DNA of 64,000 nt from Neurospora tetraspora (taxonomy: Eukaryota > Ascomycota > Sordariomycetes > Sordariales > Sordariaceae), in contig NW_026944389.1 in NCBI RefSeq assembly GCF_033439725.1, forward strand, positions 372,001 through 436,000, written 5' to 3'. This document shows positions 32,237-44,464 of this stretch, one piece after another. Position 1 is the stretch's first letter. Every line of letters starts with the position of its first letter. Both the position numbers and the translations under genes were made by a program. A model generated the notes under the pieces. It made no database searches and had not been told where the DNA came from. It saw only the letters and a list, made by a program, of their open reading frames with translations.

Positions 32237-33524
32237 GCTTCCTCTTCTCTCCCTTGGACTTCTTCCTCCTGGTATTTGAGGCAACGGACCGCCTCCTCCA
32301 GCGACAGGATCGCGGCGGGCGCGGCGGCGGGAAAGCGCTCGTTGATGGCTGAGGGAGCGGCGGAGTGGTGGGGAGAATTTCGGCTTGAGCAACAAGCGCT
32401 TGTTCAATATCGAGTCGGCTCATGGAGAGAATCGCTCGTAGCGTTCGCAAAATCGCAAGTCGCAGCCGGTGGAAAAGGGATAGGTCGGTCGAGCATGGCA
32501 GTCGGGCATGGCGGTGGATCGGTCGCTAGCAATTGGTCGTCCTGCTCGAGAGAGGCGTCAGCGAAGAAGAGAACAAAGACCCGAAGACGACGAAGGAAAC
32601 TTGGCAGTTGAGACTCGAATGATGAGGCATCTGGTCAATTGATGTTCTGGTCCGTCTCGTGGAACCTTGACGCGACACGACCGCGGGTTGCTGACTTTGG
32701 ACGATGACGATCAAAACGAGCGTTGGATGGGCGCAAGAGACATCGGACTACAGATGGGTCTAAATGTTGGGGGGCACGCGAGGCTCGACGTGACAATGTT
32801 TTGAGGGTTCGGACGCGCTCGGTTCAGGCTTCTGGCAGTCTTCTTGGGCCTTCTCCGTCTCGAGATGATGACAGTGGTAGGCCTCTTTACACTATGTTTG
32901 TCTTCATGGCTGGGTGTTAGTTGGTCTGTGCTCTAAACTGTCCCCAGTGGTCATGAACCCCCTCTGACCCGGAGGATGAGAAAAGTGTGAGAGCGGGAGG
33001 CAAAGGCAAAACAGGTAGGTGTACCTTACCAGGTTCTCACTGGCAGTCCCCACAGACCCATGAACGCCTTAAGGTTGCAAGTGGAAGCCCGTTTGCAAGC
33101 TGTGGGGTGCAGATTCTCTGACTTTGGGGCGTTCCTTCCCTCTGACTTTGATAATTCCCTCGCAGCCGACTTCACCTGATTTCTTCCCCTCTGGAGGTGG
33201 CCCATGCGCTGCACCGCGCCCGCGCTTATAATATTCTCCATTCTTTACAAGGTCCCCTCCCCTCGCTTGTCCTTCTTTCCAAAAACCACCCACTGCGAGT
33301 TTTTTTCGGCAACAGCAGCAGCCGGGTAACAACCATTTGAAGATACCTTACCAGGTATTCTTACTGCTCATTCTCCTCGTTGTAAGCGGCATCGTTGCCT
33401 TGCACTCCTCCCATCTTTTTGCTCCCACAATCGTACGCTCTTGACGAATATCGAATCACGTACCATGGCCGTCGAGGTATGTTACTCTCTTTACTAACTG
33501 CATGTCATTCTCGCGAACAGGAAC
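32237..33524. other. Intergenic upstream of SF1, with promoter element
   Basis: GGCCCATGCGCTGCACCGC near 33199-33217 resembles the block found upstream of SF2, SF3 and SF4. A leader ATG (ATGGCCGTCGAG, about 33464) is followed by an intron-like GTATGT...AACAG ending at 33520, just before the SF1 start, suggesting an intron in the leader or an alternative first exon. Open frames at 32.2-32.6 kb on both strands are not convincing. Confidence 0.45.
33199..33217 (+). promoter_or_regulatory. Short-form promoter block, SF1
   Basis: GGCCCATGCGCTGCACCGC is a diverged copy of the GGCAGGCACCGC block before SF2 and SF4. It lies about 310 bp upstream of the coding start. Confidence 0.4.
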
Positions 33525-35193
33525 ATGGATCCTCCGATAGCACCCCCGCCTCGCCAGAGGTATATCACGAGCCAAGCACATTTCTACCAGCGCAAGGCTG
33601 AAAAGGAAGCAGCGGCCTTCAACGCCATGGTTCCTGGAAACTTCGCCGATTTCCCCACACGTGCGACCGATCAGTGTTTTCTCGTAGACCAGATGATGGC
33701 GGCAATGAAGGATACAACCGACATCCTGGACAATCCGGATAACAATGCGCATATCAATTGCATCCGGGCCAAATCCGACGACGACTTGGAAGAGAAGGCA
33801 TGGGAGGCAATGGTCAGTATTCACATGTCGAATTCCATCCAGGCTCATCGAAACACCCTTGCATATCCTCTGACACGTATCTTCGCCATTTAGTTCGATG
33901 CGTACGACGCCCAGAGAGGCAAACGCGTTCACAAACTCCTCACAGCATACTTTCCGAATTTTATGGATCGCTGGGAGGCCTTGGTGGCACTGATGCGTGT
34001 AAGCATCCTTGCGTGGATCGTAAAGACCAAGTCATGGAAGCGGGTCGCTAACTCTACTGGCAGCACTCCAAGGCTGCCGTAGCAGATCTTTTCGCCGTAT
34101 CCTATATGGATCGGTATGTGCACAACCCAGTGACAGAGCTTGAAGTAAGTCTAGAGAACTCCATCCCTGTCACCTTGACCCTCCGTAAGATAGGCGACGT
34201 ATAACTGACTTTTGGCGTACGAAGACTAAACTCTCAAACAACCATACAAACAAAATGCGAGACTTCAACAAGGACGTCAAAGCTGCGAGCAAGTTTGGTG
34301 GCTCAGTGACCACTGTTGATCGAATCACTTCGGTTTACGACGCGGCAGGAAATCTCGTCAGAGCCTTTGTCCGTCCCGAGAAGCGCCCCCTGAGTGACTT
34401 TCTGGGTAACCGCTTGGCTGGGATTGCGAAGCCGAAGCGGGCCAGGACGAGGGCAGCCACGGGAGATTCTACAATTTCTGTACCGGCCTCTAGCAACAGC
34501 AGTAACTCGGAACAGCCCGTCGCGGGCACAGCTGGCGGCCCTATGACCCCCATTCAAGAAGAAGAAGAGGATGTTATGGCCGCTACCCAGGAAGAGGAGG
34601 ATCATGCTATGGCCGCCATCCACGAAGACGAAGAGGGTGTTATGGCCACAACTCAAGGAAAAGAGGAGGGTGCTGTGGGCGAAGTCGAGAAGGACGACGG
34701 ATACGAAGCACTTGAAGGTCCAAATGGACTTAGCACCCCCAGTCCCGACGCCTTTAATCCCCATTTCAACAATCAGTATCCCACGCCCACCCAGCACCTT
34801 CCACTCGGCGAACAATCCAACATCGCCAATCAGCATCCTATAGTCAACCAGCATCTGCCACTAGGCGACCAGTCGTACGTCAGCAATCAGTATCCTAGGC
34901 CCGACCAGGATTTGTCGTTCGGCGAACAGTCGTACGTCAACAATCAGTATCCTACGCCGGACCAGCATGAGTCGCTCGGCGAACAGTCTGAGCAACCTTC
35001 ACCCAATGGGTACACGGTCCCGCCTAACAATGAAATGGATGCAAATCCTTTTCCATTGTCCGCAGAAGCGCACCACGAGCCCATCGCTAGTCACCATGGA
35101 GAGGATGTCGGCATCCAAGCGGCCCTGGATGGTAGAGCTACCAACAATGGTCACTATCTGTACGAAGTTGATCTCGATTGGTACGAGCTCTAA
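33525..35193 (+). CDS. SF1: SKAAV-family short-form protein
   Basis: Function is unknown. Exons are 33525-33812, 33894-33998, 34064-34144 and 34225-35193, 480 residues, all introns phase 0. Exon 1 starts MDPPIAPPPRQRYITSQAHF and has ADFP, LVDQMMAAMKDTTDILDN and EEKAWEAM. It aligns with the second half of long-form exon 2 (ITSLAEF...DIP...VKKMVEAL.N..GIVD...AW.L). Exon 2 ends FMDRWEALVALMR, and exon 3 (27 codons) is HSKAAVADLFAVSYMDRYVHN. Exon 4 opens TKLSNNHTNKM and carries RPEKRPLSDFLGNRLAGIAK followed by PKRARTR, a bipartite basic cluster shared by all short forms. An acidic EEEEDVMA repeat, four 57-nt repeats and an acidic end DLDWYEL follow. No lesions are seen, so it is likely functional. 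Confidence 0.8.
34771..34995 (+). repeat. 57-nt coding minisatellite in the SF1 tail, four copies
   Basis: Units start at 34771, 34828, 34885 and 34942, exactly 57 nt apart. Each encodes 19 residues of the type NQYPTPDQHLPLGEQSYVN. Copies differ at several positions, so the array is not brand new. No other copy in the window has this unit. Confidence 0.9.
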
Positions 35194-35749
35194 GACGGAT
35201 AAGACGGGTCACTGAGGAGGCAAGCGCCTCGGTGCTTTGGCTTCTGACTACAAGTCTGAGGTCGAACATGAAGTGGGTAGTTGGGGAAGATGCAAGCTGC
35301 ATCTGTGAGCTGATTTACGGACGCAGTGTTCGCGTTGACAAGGCCTCTGAGTTGCTGCAAGGGGAAGATGAAGGGGTGGTAGTGCCACAGAGGACTTGGC
35401 GATGGTCAGGACACGTTCCGATACATGGGATTCCCTTTTTCAAGGAAGGATATTGCATATTCTTCAAAGGTTGGCATGAAACCAAGTTGGTTTCACCTGC
35501 ATTGGGCACCGATTTGGGCTCGTTTTTGTGCTGGAGTAAGATACCCAGCAATTGTTTGTATTCTTGTTCTATTTTCCGATAACTCTTCTCCTTCTTTTCA
35601 TTGTTTTCTCTCTCGGTCTCCCTGGTCTTTACTGGTAGCTTCCTTCAAGTCCATTAGCGTGGAGATTTCCTCTGTTATCCGTGTTATATATTATCTCAGC
35701 GCTCAGACCACCTCTCGCTCCCGGGCCACACGTGATTGTCTCGGTTACC
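35194..35749. other. 3' region of SF1 up to the AT-rich block
   Basis: It contains the 35288-35304 inverted repeat that also follows SF2. GC content falls sharply after about 35750. Confidence 0.5.
35288..35304. other. Conserved 3' hairpin-forming palindrome after SF1
   Basis: AGATGCAAGCTGCATCT forms a perfect 7-bp stem with a 3-nt loop. The SF2 downstream region has GATGCAAGTTGCATC at 56185-56199, and SF3 has AGTTGCATCTGG near 59268. It may be a 3' UTR or RNA-processing element. Confidence 0.5.
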
Positions 35750-35830
35750 AGATGTTTTTAATTTTATTGATAAATTGATTTTTTTTTCTAATTTGGGCAA
35801 TATTTGGTCCTCCGCTCAAGGTGGTCTGAG
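35702..35830. repeat. Short inverted-repeat element at the left edge of the AT-rich block
   Basis: CTCAGACCACCT at 35702-35713 and its exact reverse complement at 35819-35830 bracket 105 bp that spans the drop in GC content. CAGACC also starts the inverted repeats of the element at the right edge (52441). It may be a small MITE or a transposon end. Confidence 0.5.
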
Positions 35831-36199
35831 TTCAGTCCGCAGTCCGAATCGCATTCGACCCAACTTTTCCCCCTAGTAACTAGCAACATCACTATAACTC
35901 TACTAAAATACGGCGTATTACGAAGGTTTCTAATTTATTTTAATTACGTAGATTGTCGCTTTTTAATAGTGTTAATTTTATTGCTATTATTATGGAGAAC
36001 AATTTCTAAAACGACGACGTATAATCTATGCGTAGTTTCTTTACGTATTTATAATATCGGAGGAATCGCTCCTAAAGATAGCTTTAATCCGGATATTATT
36101 GTACTTCTTTAGTAATTGTATTAGGAGTTGGCGAATCCTTTGGTTTATTTACTATTCCCTTTAATATTTAAGTCCTAGATTATATAGAGGTTTGTTCTT

Positions 36200-39100
36200 A
36201 TTATAACGACGATGAAGATGATGATGAAAACGACGAAGAAAACGACAAAGAAGATAATGAAGAAAATAATGAAGAAGATAATGAGGATGAAGATAACGAC
36301 GAAGATAATGATAGTAATGATTATAATATTATTAAAGAGATTATTAATTCTAGGGCTATTTTCGTTTAAGGAACTATAAGTGTAGATGAAAAGTAATAGA
36401 ATAAGGTAATGAATTAGAGTTAGAAAGGATGTATTCGATATAGGTATTCCTTTACGAGTAGATGAAATTTCGTCGTTATTTAATATAATTTTCGAAGATT
36501 ATATAAGGGAACCGTATAAAGAGGTTTCTTTATAATTAGAATATAATATTCTAAATTAGTATATTAAATAGCCCAATCTATTATATTTTTATTCATTGTA
36601 AAAAAATGTAGTCGTTACTATAAGAGTTTTCTTTTAATTAATTTGAGGTTGAAAAAATTTATTAAGGTGATGAGCTAGCTATAATTGCCGATTTGAGTAA
36701 CTCTTTTTGGTTAGAAGATATTTTTAAATGGATTTGGCCGTCTCTTAAAGTTACGGTTCCGAATTTGGTAGTATTATTTTTATAGTTTATAGTAATTTGA
36801 GTAAGTGATTTAGCTATATTCCAAAAAAAATTTATAAATTAATTAGATAATAGTATATAATAATAGAAGATGTTGAAAAACTTGATATTGCTAAAGATTA
36901 TAATAGTTGTATTATATTTATTGCCTTTATTTTTATGTTTAGTTATATTGAAGGAATTAGTATATTCCTTAGACGAATTTTGGGTCTTTATTTATTCGCT
37001 ACCGGAATATTTAGAAGAGCTATTTAAATTCTATTAAGTATAGGCGTTGTCTTATTATATATAATATTTAACAGCTTACTTGATACTATAGTTGATTAAG
37101 TAAAGTAAAATTTTAAGCGCATAGTATATAATCCTAACGGTATTATTGTTTATAATAATTTTAATTATAAGGATATTATCCGTGAATTGGTTAGTGGAAA
37201 GTAGGATAAGATGGTCAACCTTATTACGGCTTGCTTAATTTCTTGTCCTGAGTTATATAGCCCTCTTATTTAACCGTTGTTTAACTGGACTTAGAAATTT
37301 AATTAAAAAATAATAATTAATTATATTTTACTTTGATATTAGAGTACGAATACGATTATTCGCTGGCTTATAGATTTTATTTTTAAAGTAATATTCTTTT
37401 GTAAGAATAAGAGTAAATTGTTTGTTTTTCTTATTATAAAGTAAGTAAAGTATAAAGAATCGCCGTATTTTTACGTTGGCACTATCTACGAAGATAAAGG
37501 GAAGTTAGAAGGCGTATATCGTATTTACGAAGAGTTATAGAATAATTGCCTTGAATTTAATAAATTATAATTAGTAGAACGTTTGATTTTCATTTACGGT
37601 AATTAGAAGACGATGTTTTTAATTAAATATATTTAATATTATAAATTCGAAGTATGTGAATAATGGCCATAAAAGAAATAGATGTTTCCTATCCTTCCCT
37701 TTTTTATATTGAGATTAATTATATTGAAATATTATTCTACTACTTTTGGGACGTTGGAAAGGATATATTATTTTTTCTTACGATTATTGCTTTTAATATT
37801 TTCTTTTTTTAGCGTTTAAAAAATATTAAGAAAGAAAAGATTAAATATTATTAAATTATACTTCTTATTATATACGGCTTTATAGTAAGAATCCTTACTT
37901 TCATTATTGACGAGCTTATTGAATATAGAGATTTTGCTTCTAATAAGTTTACGGTCGATAGTATTAAGAAAAAAATATATAAGGTTTTTAGCGAAGTAAA
38001 TAATGAGTACGAATATAATTTAAATAAGATATTAGATTGTATTTGTAATGTTGTCATTTTTGTGTATAGTTAGATTACTAAATATTTAGATATAAATAAG
38101 GATATTGATATCAATGTTGATATTAGCGGAGAAGGACTTATATTAGAAAGACCCATTTTAACTTTATTAAAAATCGATATCGAATTTCGAAACTATTATA
38201 GATTAATATAGATAGTCTCAATCCTTCTTTCTTTATATAAAGTTATTAAGGCTAGTAATTATAAGTTTCTTCGAAATATTATTCCCATTTTGCCTATTAT
38301 TTTTTATAATAGTAGATTATAGAACTACGGCCCTAAGATATTCTACTTTGCCTAATTATTATACGAGAACGTTATAAATTATAGTTTTAGAAATATTATT
38401 CTTAAAGGTAATTTGGTTTATTCGGTTATTATTAGAAGTAAGCATAAGCTTATTAATCTTATATTTGAATATTAGAATAGCGTATATATTATTAATATTA
38501 AATATAATAAGAATTCTACGTACGATATCGAAACTACGTTTACCCGCCTTACTTTGAATTTTAATATCTTTACTATTATTCGAAAAGGTATTAAAAGATT
38601 ATAGAGCTATATTAATAAGGGTATTTATACTTATAGCAACCTATTTACCGATATTATTTTATATATTCTCAAATTATTTAATAATAGTATAATAAAGAGG
38701 AATATAAGATTTGTAAGTAACGTTAATATATTTAATATATTAAATATATACTTTTTAAAATAGTAAAATTTAATAAAGAAGTTAGGAGATTGGAATGAGG
38801 CTATTCCGTTCCTTATTAACGTTGTTAACTAATAATATATACCCGGTATTATTAAGTTGACTACTTAAAATGGGAATATAGATTATAGTAAAGAAGGAGG
38901 ACGGTTATTTAGTAAGGGAGCTGAAGATCTATAGGATCTTAATATTAATAACGATATTAAGAATACATATAATAAAGATAAATAGTAGAGTAAAGTTACT
39001 ATTATAATAATAGATATAAAGAATAATAAAAAAGAGTTTAGGATTTATAAAGTACGCCCTACCCTGAATTTTTAGAGATAAATCTCTTAAGCCTATTCCG
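36200..39100 (+). pseudogene. Fossil of a DUF6589-like gene, RIP-degraded
   Basis: Conceptual reading of the + strand, across many TAA/TAG stops and some frame changes, gives an acidic start (DDDENDEEND, about 36200-36330). It continues YNNFNYKDIIREL (about 37140-37190), VGTIYEDKGKLEGVYRIYEE (about 37475-37535), LIFIYGN...TMFLIK (about 37585-37630), ILPFFILRLIILK (about 37690-37735), YGPKIFYFA (about 38325) and NSTYDIETTFTRLTLNF (about 38505-38560). The order and wording match my memory of the fungal DUF6589 proteins (a D.FNF..., G.I..DEGT.EG.Y..., L..VYGDQ.T... pattern), large multicopy proteins thought to belong to mobile elements. No terminal repeats are certain. The molecular function of DUF6589 is not established, so I do not assign one. 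Confidence 0.6.
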
Positions 39101-39109
39101 ATGAATAGT

Positions 39110-40324
39110 TTATTTTAATTATATTTTAATTTCTTTACTTTACTAATATTATAGCATTTTTATAAGTAGATTCCCTAATTCGATCTCTTTAGTTCGGATA
39201 AGATTGTATGATATTTGTGAGAGGTTAGCGTAGATGGGATAAAGCGTTTTAATAGTTATATTATAGAAGATAGAGAAAGAAAGAATTATAGATACGATTC
39301 GAATATATAATTTTTATTTATATTAATAGCGGTGCTTTGAGCGTCCTTGTACCCCGCTATACTATAAGGCTTTTATGGTACCCCTTTATAAGGGTTAGTA
39401 ATAATGGAGAGGGGAGATAGGTATTATACAAACGATTGGAGCGTTATTTGGAATTGTTTGGGATTATTTGGGATAATAATAGAAATTTTAGAAAATTTTA
39501 AGAAAAGGGTTATAGTAAGTAATATTTAAGTTAGCATTTTACCCTTGGATAAGAGTCTGGGCGCTAAGTAGCTTCCCGTTTTGGTATATAGGTCTGTTTT
39601 AATAATCCATTTTATTATAGTCGACGATATAGTAAAATTGAAATCTATTATTATATTATTATGATAATTATATTTAATTTATTTATTTTTATGCGCTAGT
39701 AAGCTAATAATAGGGGTTTTTATATTGTTGGTTTGTTTTTTACAACTGCGAATAGGTATTAGTAAAGTAATGCTAGCGGTAGTAATATTAGTAGTAATAT
39801 TGGTAATAATATTGGTAGTAGAATTAGTAATAGAACTAATTGTTGCTATTAGTAATGCGAATAGTAATGTTGCTACTTACGTTTAATATTATTAAAGTAA
39901 TTCCTAAAAAGATGATATTTGAGGGGTAGTTTGTTTTCTAAGAGTAAGCTCCTCTATTAATTATTGAATTCCTATATTAAATGTTGAATATAGCGTAGGA
40001 GCAGATTTAAGAGTTTACGCTTATATAAAAGTAGTTGGTTGAATTAGTTTAATTACTACTTTTTTCTTAGCTAGTGCCTTTTTTCGTAGTATTTTAGGAG
40101 TTTTGAGAGTAGCTATTGGTACGGGAGCCCTTAGTATAGGTACGGGAATAGGAGTAATTTGAGTTGGTATAGTAAATCTTCGTATTAGTGTAGTTAGTTG
40201 AGCAGTTGGTTGAGTAGTTGGTTGAACAATTAGTTTAGTAGCTTCTTTTACTTCTTCTACTTTATTTACTTCCCCTATTTCCTATATTCTAGTTGCTTCT
40301 TCTACTTCTTCTATTCCAATTGCT
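39110..40324. other. AT-rich low-complexity stretch left of the 9.5-kb LTR element
   Basis: It includes Asn/Ser-like repeats (units such as AATATTAGTAGTAAT near 39785-39860) and TTGGTTGAG repeats near 40030 and 40200-40235. The same low-complexity style resumes at 49849 after the LTR element, and the - strand reads as Asn/Thr/Gln-rich sequence. It is therefore probably the decayed C-terminal part of the gene whose RecQ-like part lies at 50.9-52.0 kb, split by the insertion. Confidence 0.35.
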
Positions 40325-40628
40325 TGTTAGGACTGGTGGAGGAAGGTAGGTTAAGGTGCCTACGAACGGAGCATTTACGTAGGGAGCGATTGCGAATTAG
40401 GGGTATAATAAAGGGTACTTTAATATTTAAACCGTTCTCCCAAAGGAAGAAGTTCCAATAACTATTTATTTATATATTAAAACCCGCCTTATAGTAATAT
40501 AGCCTACAAAATTTCCAAACTGTTCCGACGCTATATAATACTAATATTTAACGTTCTTATTAGGGTTCGTCGGAATTTTTCGGTTTAAATACTTATTAAT
40601 ACGGTATTAGCCTTTTTAGGGCCTAATA
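40325..40628. repeat. Left LTR (304 bp) of the 9.5-kb element
   Basis: It matches 49540-49843 end to end. Mismatches are mostly T here where the right copy has C, or A for G, so the left copy is the more RIP-altered. Confidence 0.85.
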
Positions 40629-41879
40629 TAACCCCTTCCCTTATAGGTTTCCATCCCGAATATTTACGTTCCTTTAGTTTTATCCGAGTCCGTTATTAAA
40701 GCGGTATTCCTCCTCCTCCGTTTCGGCCTATTAGTACGGCGGCTTCGGCTTTTCATTCGGCCGGTAATTATTTAATATTTTGTTAATTTCTCCTTAGCGG
40801 TATAATTTGCTGAATTTTATCCTACTACTTTTGAAATAATTATCGTTTTATATATCGATACCGCTATATTCCGCTATTTATTTTAGGGTTTCTTCCTCTC
40901 ACTTCGTCCTTATTTAGCGATATACTTAATTAGAATTTATCCTGCCACTTTCGAAATTTTAATTATTTAATATTCGTTTATTATTATATTTTATTTATAT
41001 ATTCTAAACCTTTTCAATAAATTAGCCGTAATTATACAATATTTACTTCGGCTACTTAGTAGTCATAATAATATAGAGGCTTACGTAAATTTATATTCGA
41101 AAATTTGTAAATAATTTCCTATATTAAATATAAGAACCTTTCCTCCTCCCTTCCTCTCCCTTCTCCCTTTCTTCCTCTTTTTATCGCCGTTATTATTTAT
41201 TTTATCGGTTTCTATATTATAGCCCTCAACCTTTTTAGCAACGAACGTTTTACTTTTGCGTATTATTATATTACAAACGTCCTTTTAAATAGTAATTTAC
41301 TATAAATATTCCTATAATCGTCTCCCATTACCCTACCTTACTAACCTTTTTATAATATTATATATTTCTCTCTTTACGTAAATTATACACTTAATTTTCT
41401 TAAAATTTTCGGTCACGTAGGGATTACCGAGGAATATAATAACGATTCCCTTTTTGAATCCGCCGGCGAATTTATTTACTTTATAAAATATAAATATATT
41501 TTACCCCAATCTCCCGATCTTACTAATATTTTTTCCTAAGCGCTATTTTATATTCGATTATTATTTATGAACATACCCGCCGTTCTTATACTTATAATTT
41601 ACTTATTATTTTAATACCCATTAAAATGTAATTATAAACCTGCTTCACTTTTTAAGCGTTTATTAATTTTAATAATTACGCTTCTATAAAGGTCGCCGAT
41701 TATAAATAAATTTTTATAATTGCTGCCGTTGGATTATAAGCGATTTATTATAAAAACTATATTAATTATCCGTACTTTTTATCTAACTCTTACCTTCGTA
41801 ATGTTTTAAATTGAAATATTAGCGAAATAATTACCTATAATTAATATTCTCCCGCTATACGTATTCGCGTCTATAAAAC

Positions 41880-42332
41880 CGCTCCTATACCCCCTATTAT
41901 AATTAATTATAATTACGCTCTAGGCTCTTCTGATTCTTCTAATACTCCGGACTCTTCCGATATTTCTAACGCTTTTAATTCCTTTAAAGCCTTTAACGTT
42001 ATTAATATCCTTACTCCTATTTTGAATATTATTTCCCCGCTTCCTAATAACTTATTCATTATATACTTTACGAATTTCGAAGCTAAAATTAATAAATTAA
42101 ATACTATTATCGCTACTTATAATAAAATTGATATATCTTTTTTCTCCGATATGATTACTATTTTAATAAATTTAATTAGTACCGTTAAAACGGAGTTATC
42201 AGTAGTAATTATTATTATTAATATTCTATAGAATTAAATTACTACGCTTTCGGAAATTCTATAGGAGTATAATAAGAAGATTATTAATATTATTAATAAA
42301 ATTTAATTTTAATATTATAATTAATAATAATT
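41880..42332 (+). other. Coding-like remnant, Ser/Thr/Pro then helical
   Basis: A + strand stretch near 41930-42235 reads as Ser/Asp/Asn-rich sequence followed by SPLPNNLFIIYFTNFEAKIN, NKLNTIIATYNKID and ISTVKTEL. It has the look of the N-terminal part of a retrotransposon Gag (low complexity then coiled coil). It is cut at 42333 by the 498-bp repeat. The assignment is tentative. Confidence 0.3.
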
Positions 42333-42830
42333 TGGGCAGTTTTTTCTGGTTTTTTAGTATAGACCAAGGGGGTTATTAGAGGCAGAGTGATTCGGATAGG
42401 GAGGAGTAGATTTGTCGGACCGTCTTTCCCAAAATCCGAAGGTAGGTAATTATAATAGAAATTTCTAGGGATAAAAAGGGTAGTACTCTTCCTTAAAACG
42501 AAAAGGAGGAGGGTAAGTAGTTTGAATTAAATATTATTTTAATTAGTAGACTATACTCGAACTTCGCTCCTAAAAAGATTTGACTATTGAATTTACTCGT
42601 AATCCCCTTGCTAAGAACCTAACTTCTAAATTTACTCATAATTCTAAGGTAATTAATTTAGGGGTGAAGCTTTACTTTCTTTCCCCTCCTTTAGTAATTA
42701 ATAGCTACAGTTTAGAGGCTTTATTCTAGTATCTTTACGAGATTATTCGTAACTTTTAAATTAGTACTTTATCTTAAGGTTTTGGGTAGGCTATACGTTT
42801 TTATAGTAGTATATTATTTATTCCATTTTA
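42333..42830. repeat. 498-bp direct repeat, left copy (probable LTR)
   Basis: It pairs with 47175-47672, which has the same length. The ends read TG...TA here and TA...CA in the other copy, consistent with TG...CA termini altered by RIP. This copy is strongly AT-shifted. No target duplication is evident. Confidence 0.75.
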
Positions 42831-43799
42831 AATAGTAATAAGGATGAAATGAATTTTAAATTCCTGATTAAATTAGTTAATACGAATTCGAAAAGTTTTC
42901 AGCCGGGATTTTTTATAAATACAAAAGTTATTTTTATAGACTTCGGGATATTAATTTAAACGCCGAAAGCTGAATAGCAAGTAATTAATTAATTCCCTCA
43001 GTAAAGAAATCTTTTGTTCAATTGAATAGAAACTTTAATTCTAAATATATACGGATCTCTACTTCTTCAATTAATCTACAATTTACCAATATTAATTAAT
43101 AAATACCCTAACCCCTTTCCCCTTTACAATTAAATTAGTAATAATTTAAATTATAAAACGAAATTAAGAAGAAATTAAATTAGAAATATAGTAATAAGAA
43201 ACTTAGATAACGAATTAAAAGAAAAGAAGTATGAAAACCGAAATAAAAACAAAGAATAAATCCGGTCCTTACTTATTAAGACCCTTCGGTAAATGAATAT
43301 TTACATCCTTTACGCTAAATCCTTCCTCTAATTAATCGGACCTTTATTCGGTATAATTAATGTAATATTCCGAATTTTACTTTTAATTACTATATCACTA
43401 AAAATATTTTTAACCGAAGCGAATTATATTGGTTAAGAGGTAATCATTAGCAGCCGAAATAAGGGATTTCGCTATTTTAAATAATGATTAATAATAACAT
43501 ACTAAACGCTATAGAAGAATAAAATTTTAATTAAGGATTATAAAAATTGAATACCGATAATATAAAGGTATTTATACGAAGAAAATTATTTTAATAAAAG
43601 ATATTAAATTAGCCCTCCCTTAATTATTTATTTTAATATTAGTAATTATTTTATATATTTGCTATTTATAAACTTTATTAACTTTTTTACTTCTAATAAT
43701 ATTTTCTTAGGAAATATACTTAAAATAGCTATTAATACTTAGGATTTATTTATTTTTACCACTAAAATATTTATTAACGTTATTACGGCCCTCTTTATT

Positions 43800-44160
43800 A
43801 ATAATATTACTTTTATTCGCAATATTATCCTAAGGAACACATTCGATAGTAAAAAGGTCTCTAAATATTTAGAGCTCTTCGGAGATAAAATCGGCTTCTA
43901 TAATTTTATTGATAAAGAGGTTAAATATAGTACTTAGCTTTAGTAATATAAAAAAGAGCCTCAAAATATTAGTAAAGGTCTCTGCTACCGCTTTAAGGAC
44001 GAAAGGATTTATATTTAGAAGGAGTTTTCTAAGGCCTTTAAAATTATTTATAGAATTAAGGACCCGGAGTAGACTAATAGTACTTTTATTACCTTAAAGA
44101 AATTCTACAATAAGTACGTTCTTTATTAGAAAATAAAAATTATAAACGCTATTATTAATT
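43800..44160 (+). other. Coding-like remnant between repeats
   Basis: The + strand reads through occasional TAG/TAA as KVSKYLELFGDKIGFYNFID, KGLCYRFKDERIYI and STFITLKKFYNKYVL. The codon structure suggests a once-expressed protein, perhaps a Gag of the element bounded by the 498-bp repeats. I do not recognise it. Confidence 0.3.
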
Positions 44161-44219
44161 ATTCTACCTTATTTACTCATTAATCTTCTATTAATTATAA
44201 GAATATTAATCGGTTCATT

Positions 44220-44464
44220 TATCACGGGGCAAGGCGACGGTTAGGGGGTAGGTTGGATATGCGTAGTTGTATGAGGAGAGGGAGAGGGAGAAGTGTATAG
44301 AGGTCTGGCGATATAGGGTAGGGCTAATCTATGCCTAGAGCCAGACCTACACGTATATATACACGTAATATACTATTAGCCAATAGCGGTAATAGTACGA
44401 GGCTCGACTGCTTATAGTAGGAGCCGTGTATGTGCAAAGTACAATTGTAAGTAATTCTGTAATA
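44220..44464 (-). repeat. 245-bp LTR of a minus-strand chromovirus
   Basis: Read on the - strand it begins TATTACAGAATTACTTAC (TGTTACAG before RIP) and ends CCCCGTGATA (GTGACA). It is preceded on that strand by a purine tract GTAGGGAGGTAG (44465-44476), as expected for a 3' LTR. Its integrase lies upstream on the same strand. It is less AT-shifted than its surroundings. I found no second copy in the window. Confidence 0.65.

Noticed and set aside
33464-33601. Short protein starting MAVE and reading into EHGSSDSTPASPEVYH
   Set aside because: It is out of frame with the conserved MDPP.APP start. The upstream ATG followed by an intron is better read as leader sequence or an upstream frame.
42022-44097. 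Short open frames in the AT-rich block as genes
   Set aside because: They lack starts with context, introns or conserved domains, and lie in RIP-decayed DNA. They are leftovers of element coding sequence.
44220-44464. Solo LTR with target duplication
   Set aside because: The flanking bases do not match each other, and a purine tract plus chromovirus pol lie on the expected side. A 3' LTR of a truncated element fits better.
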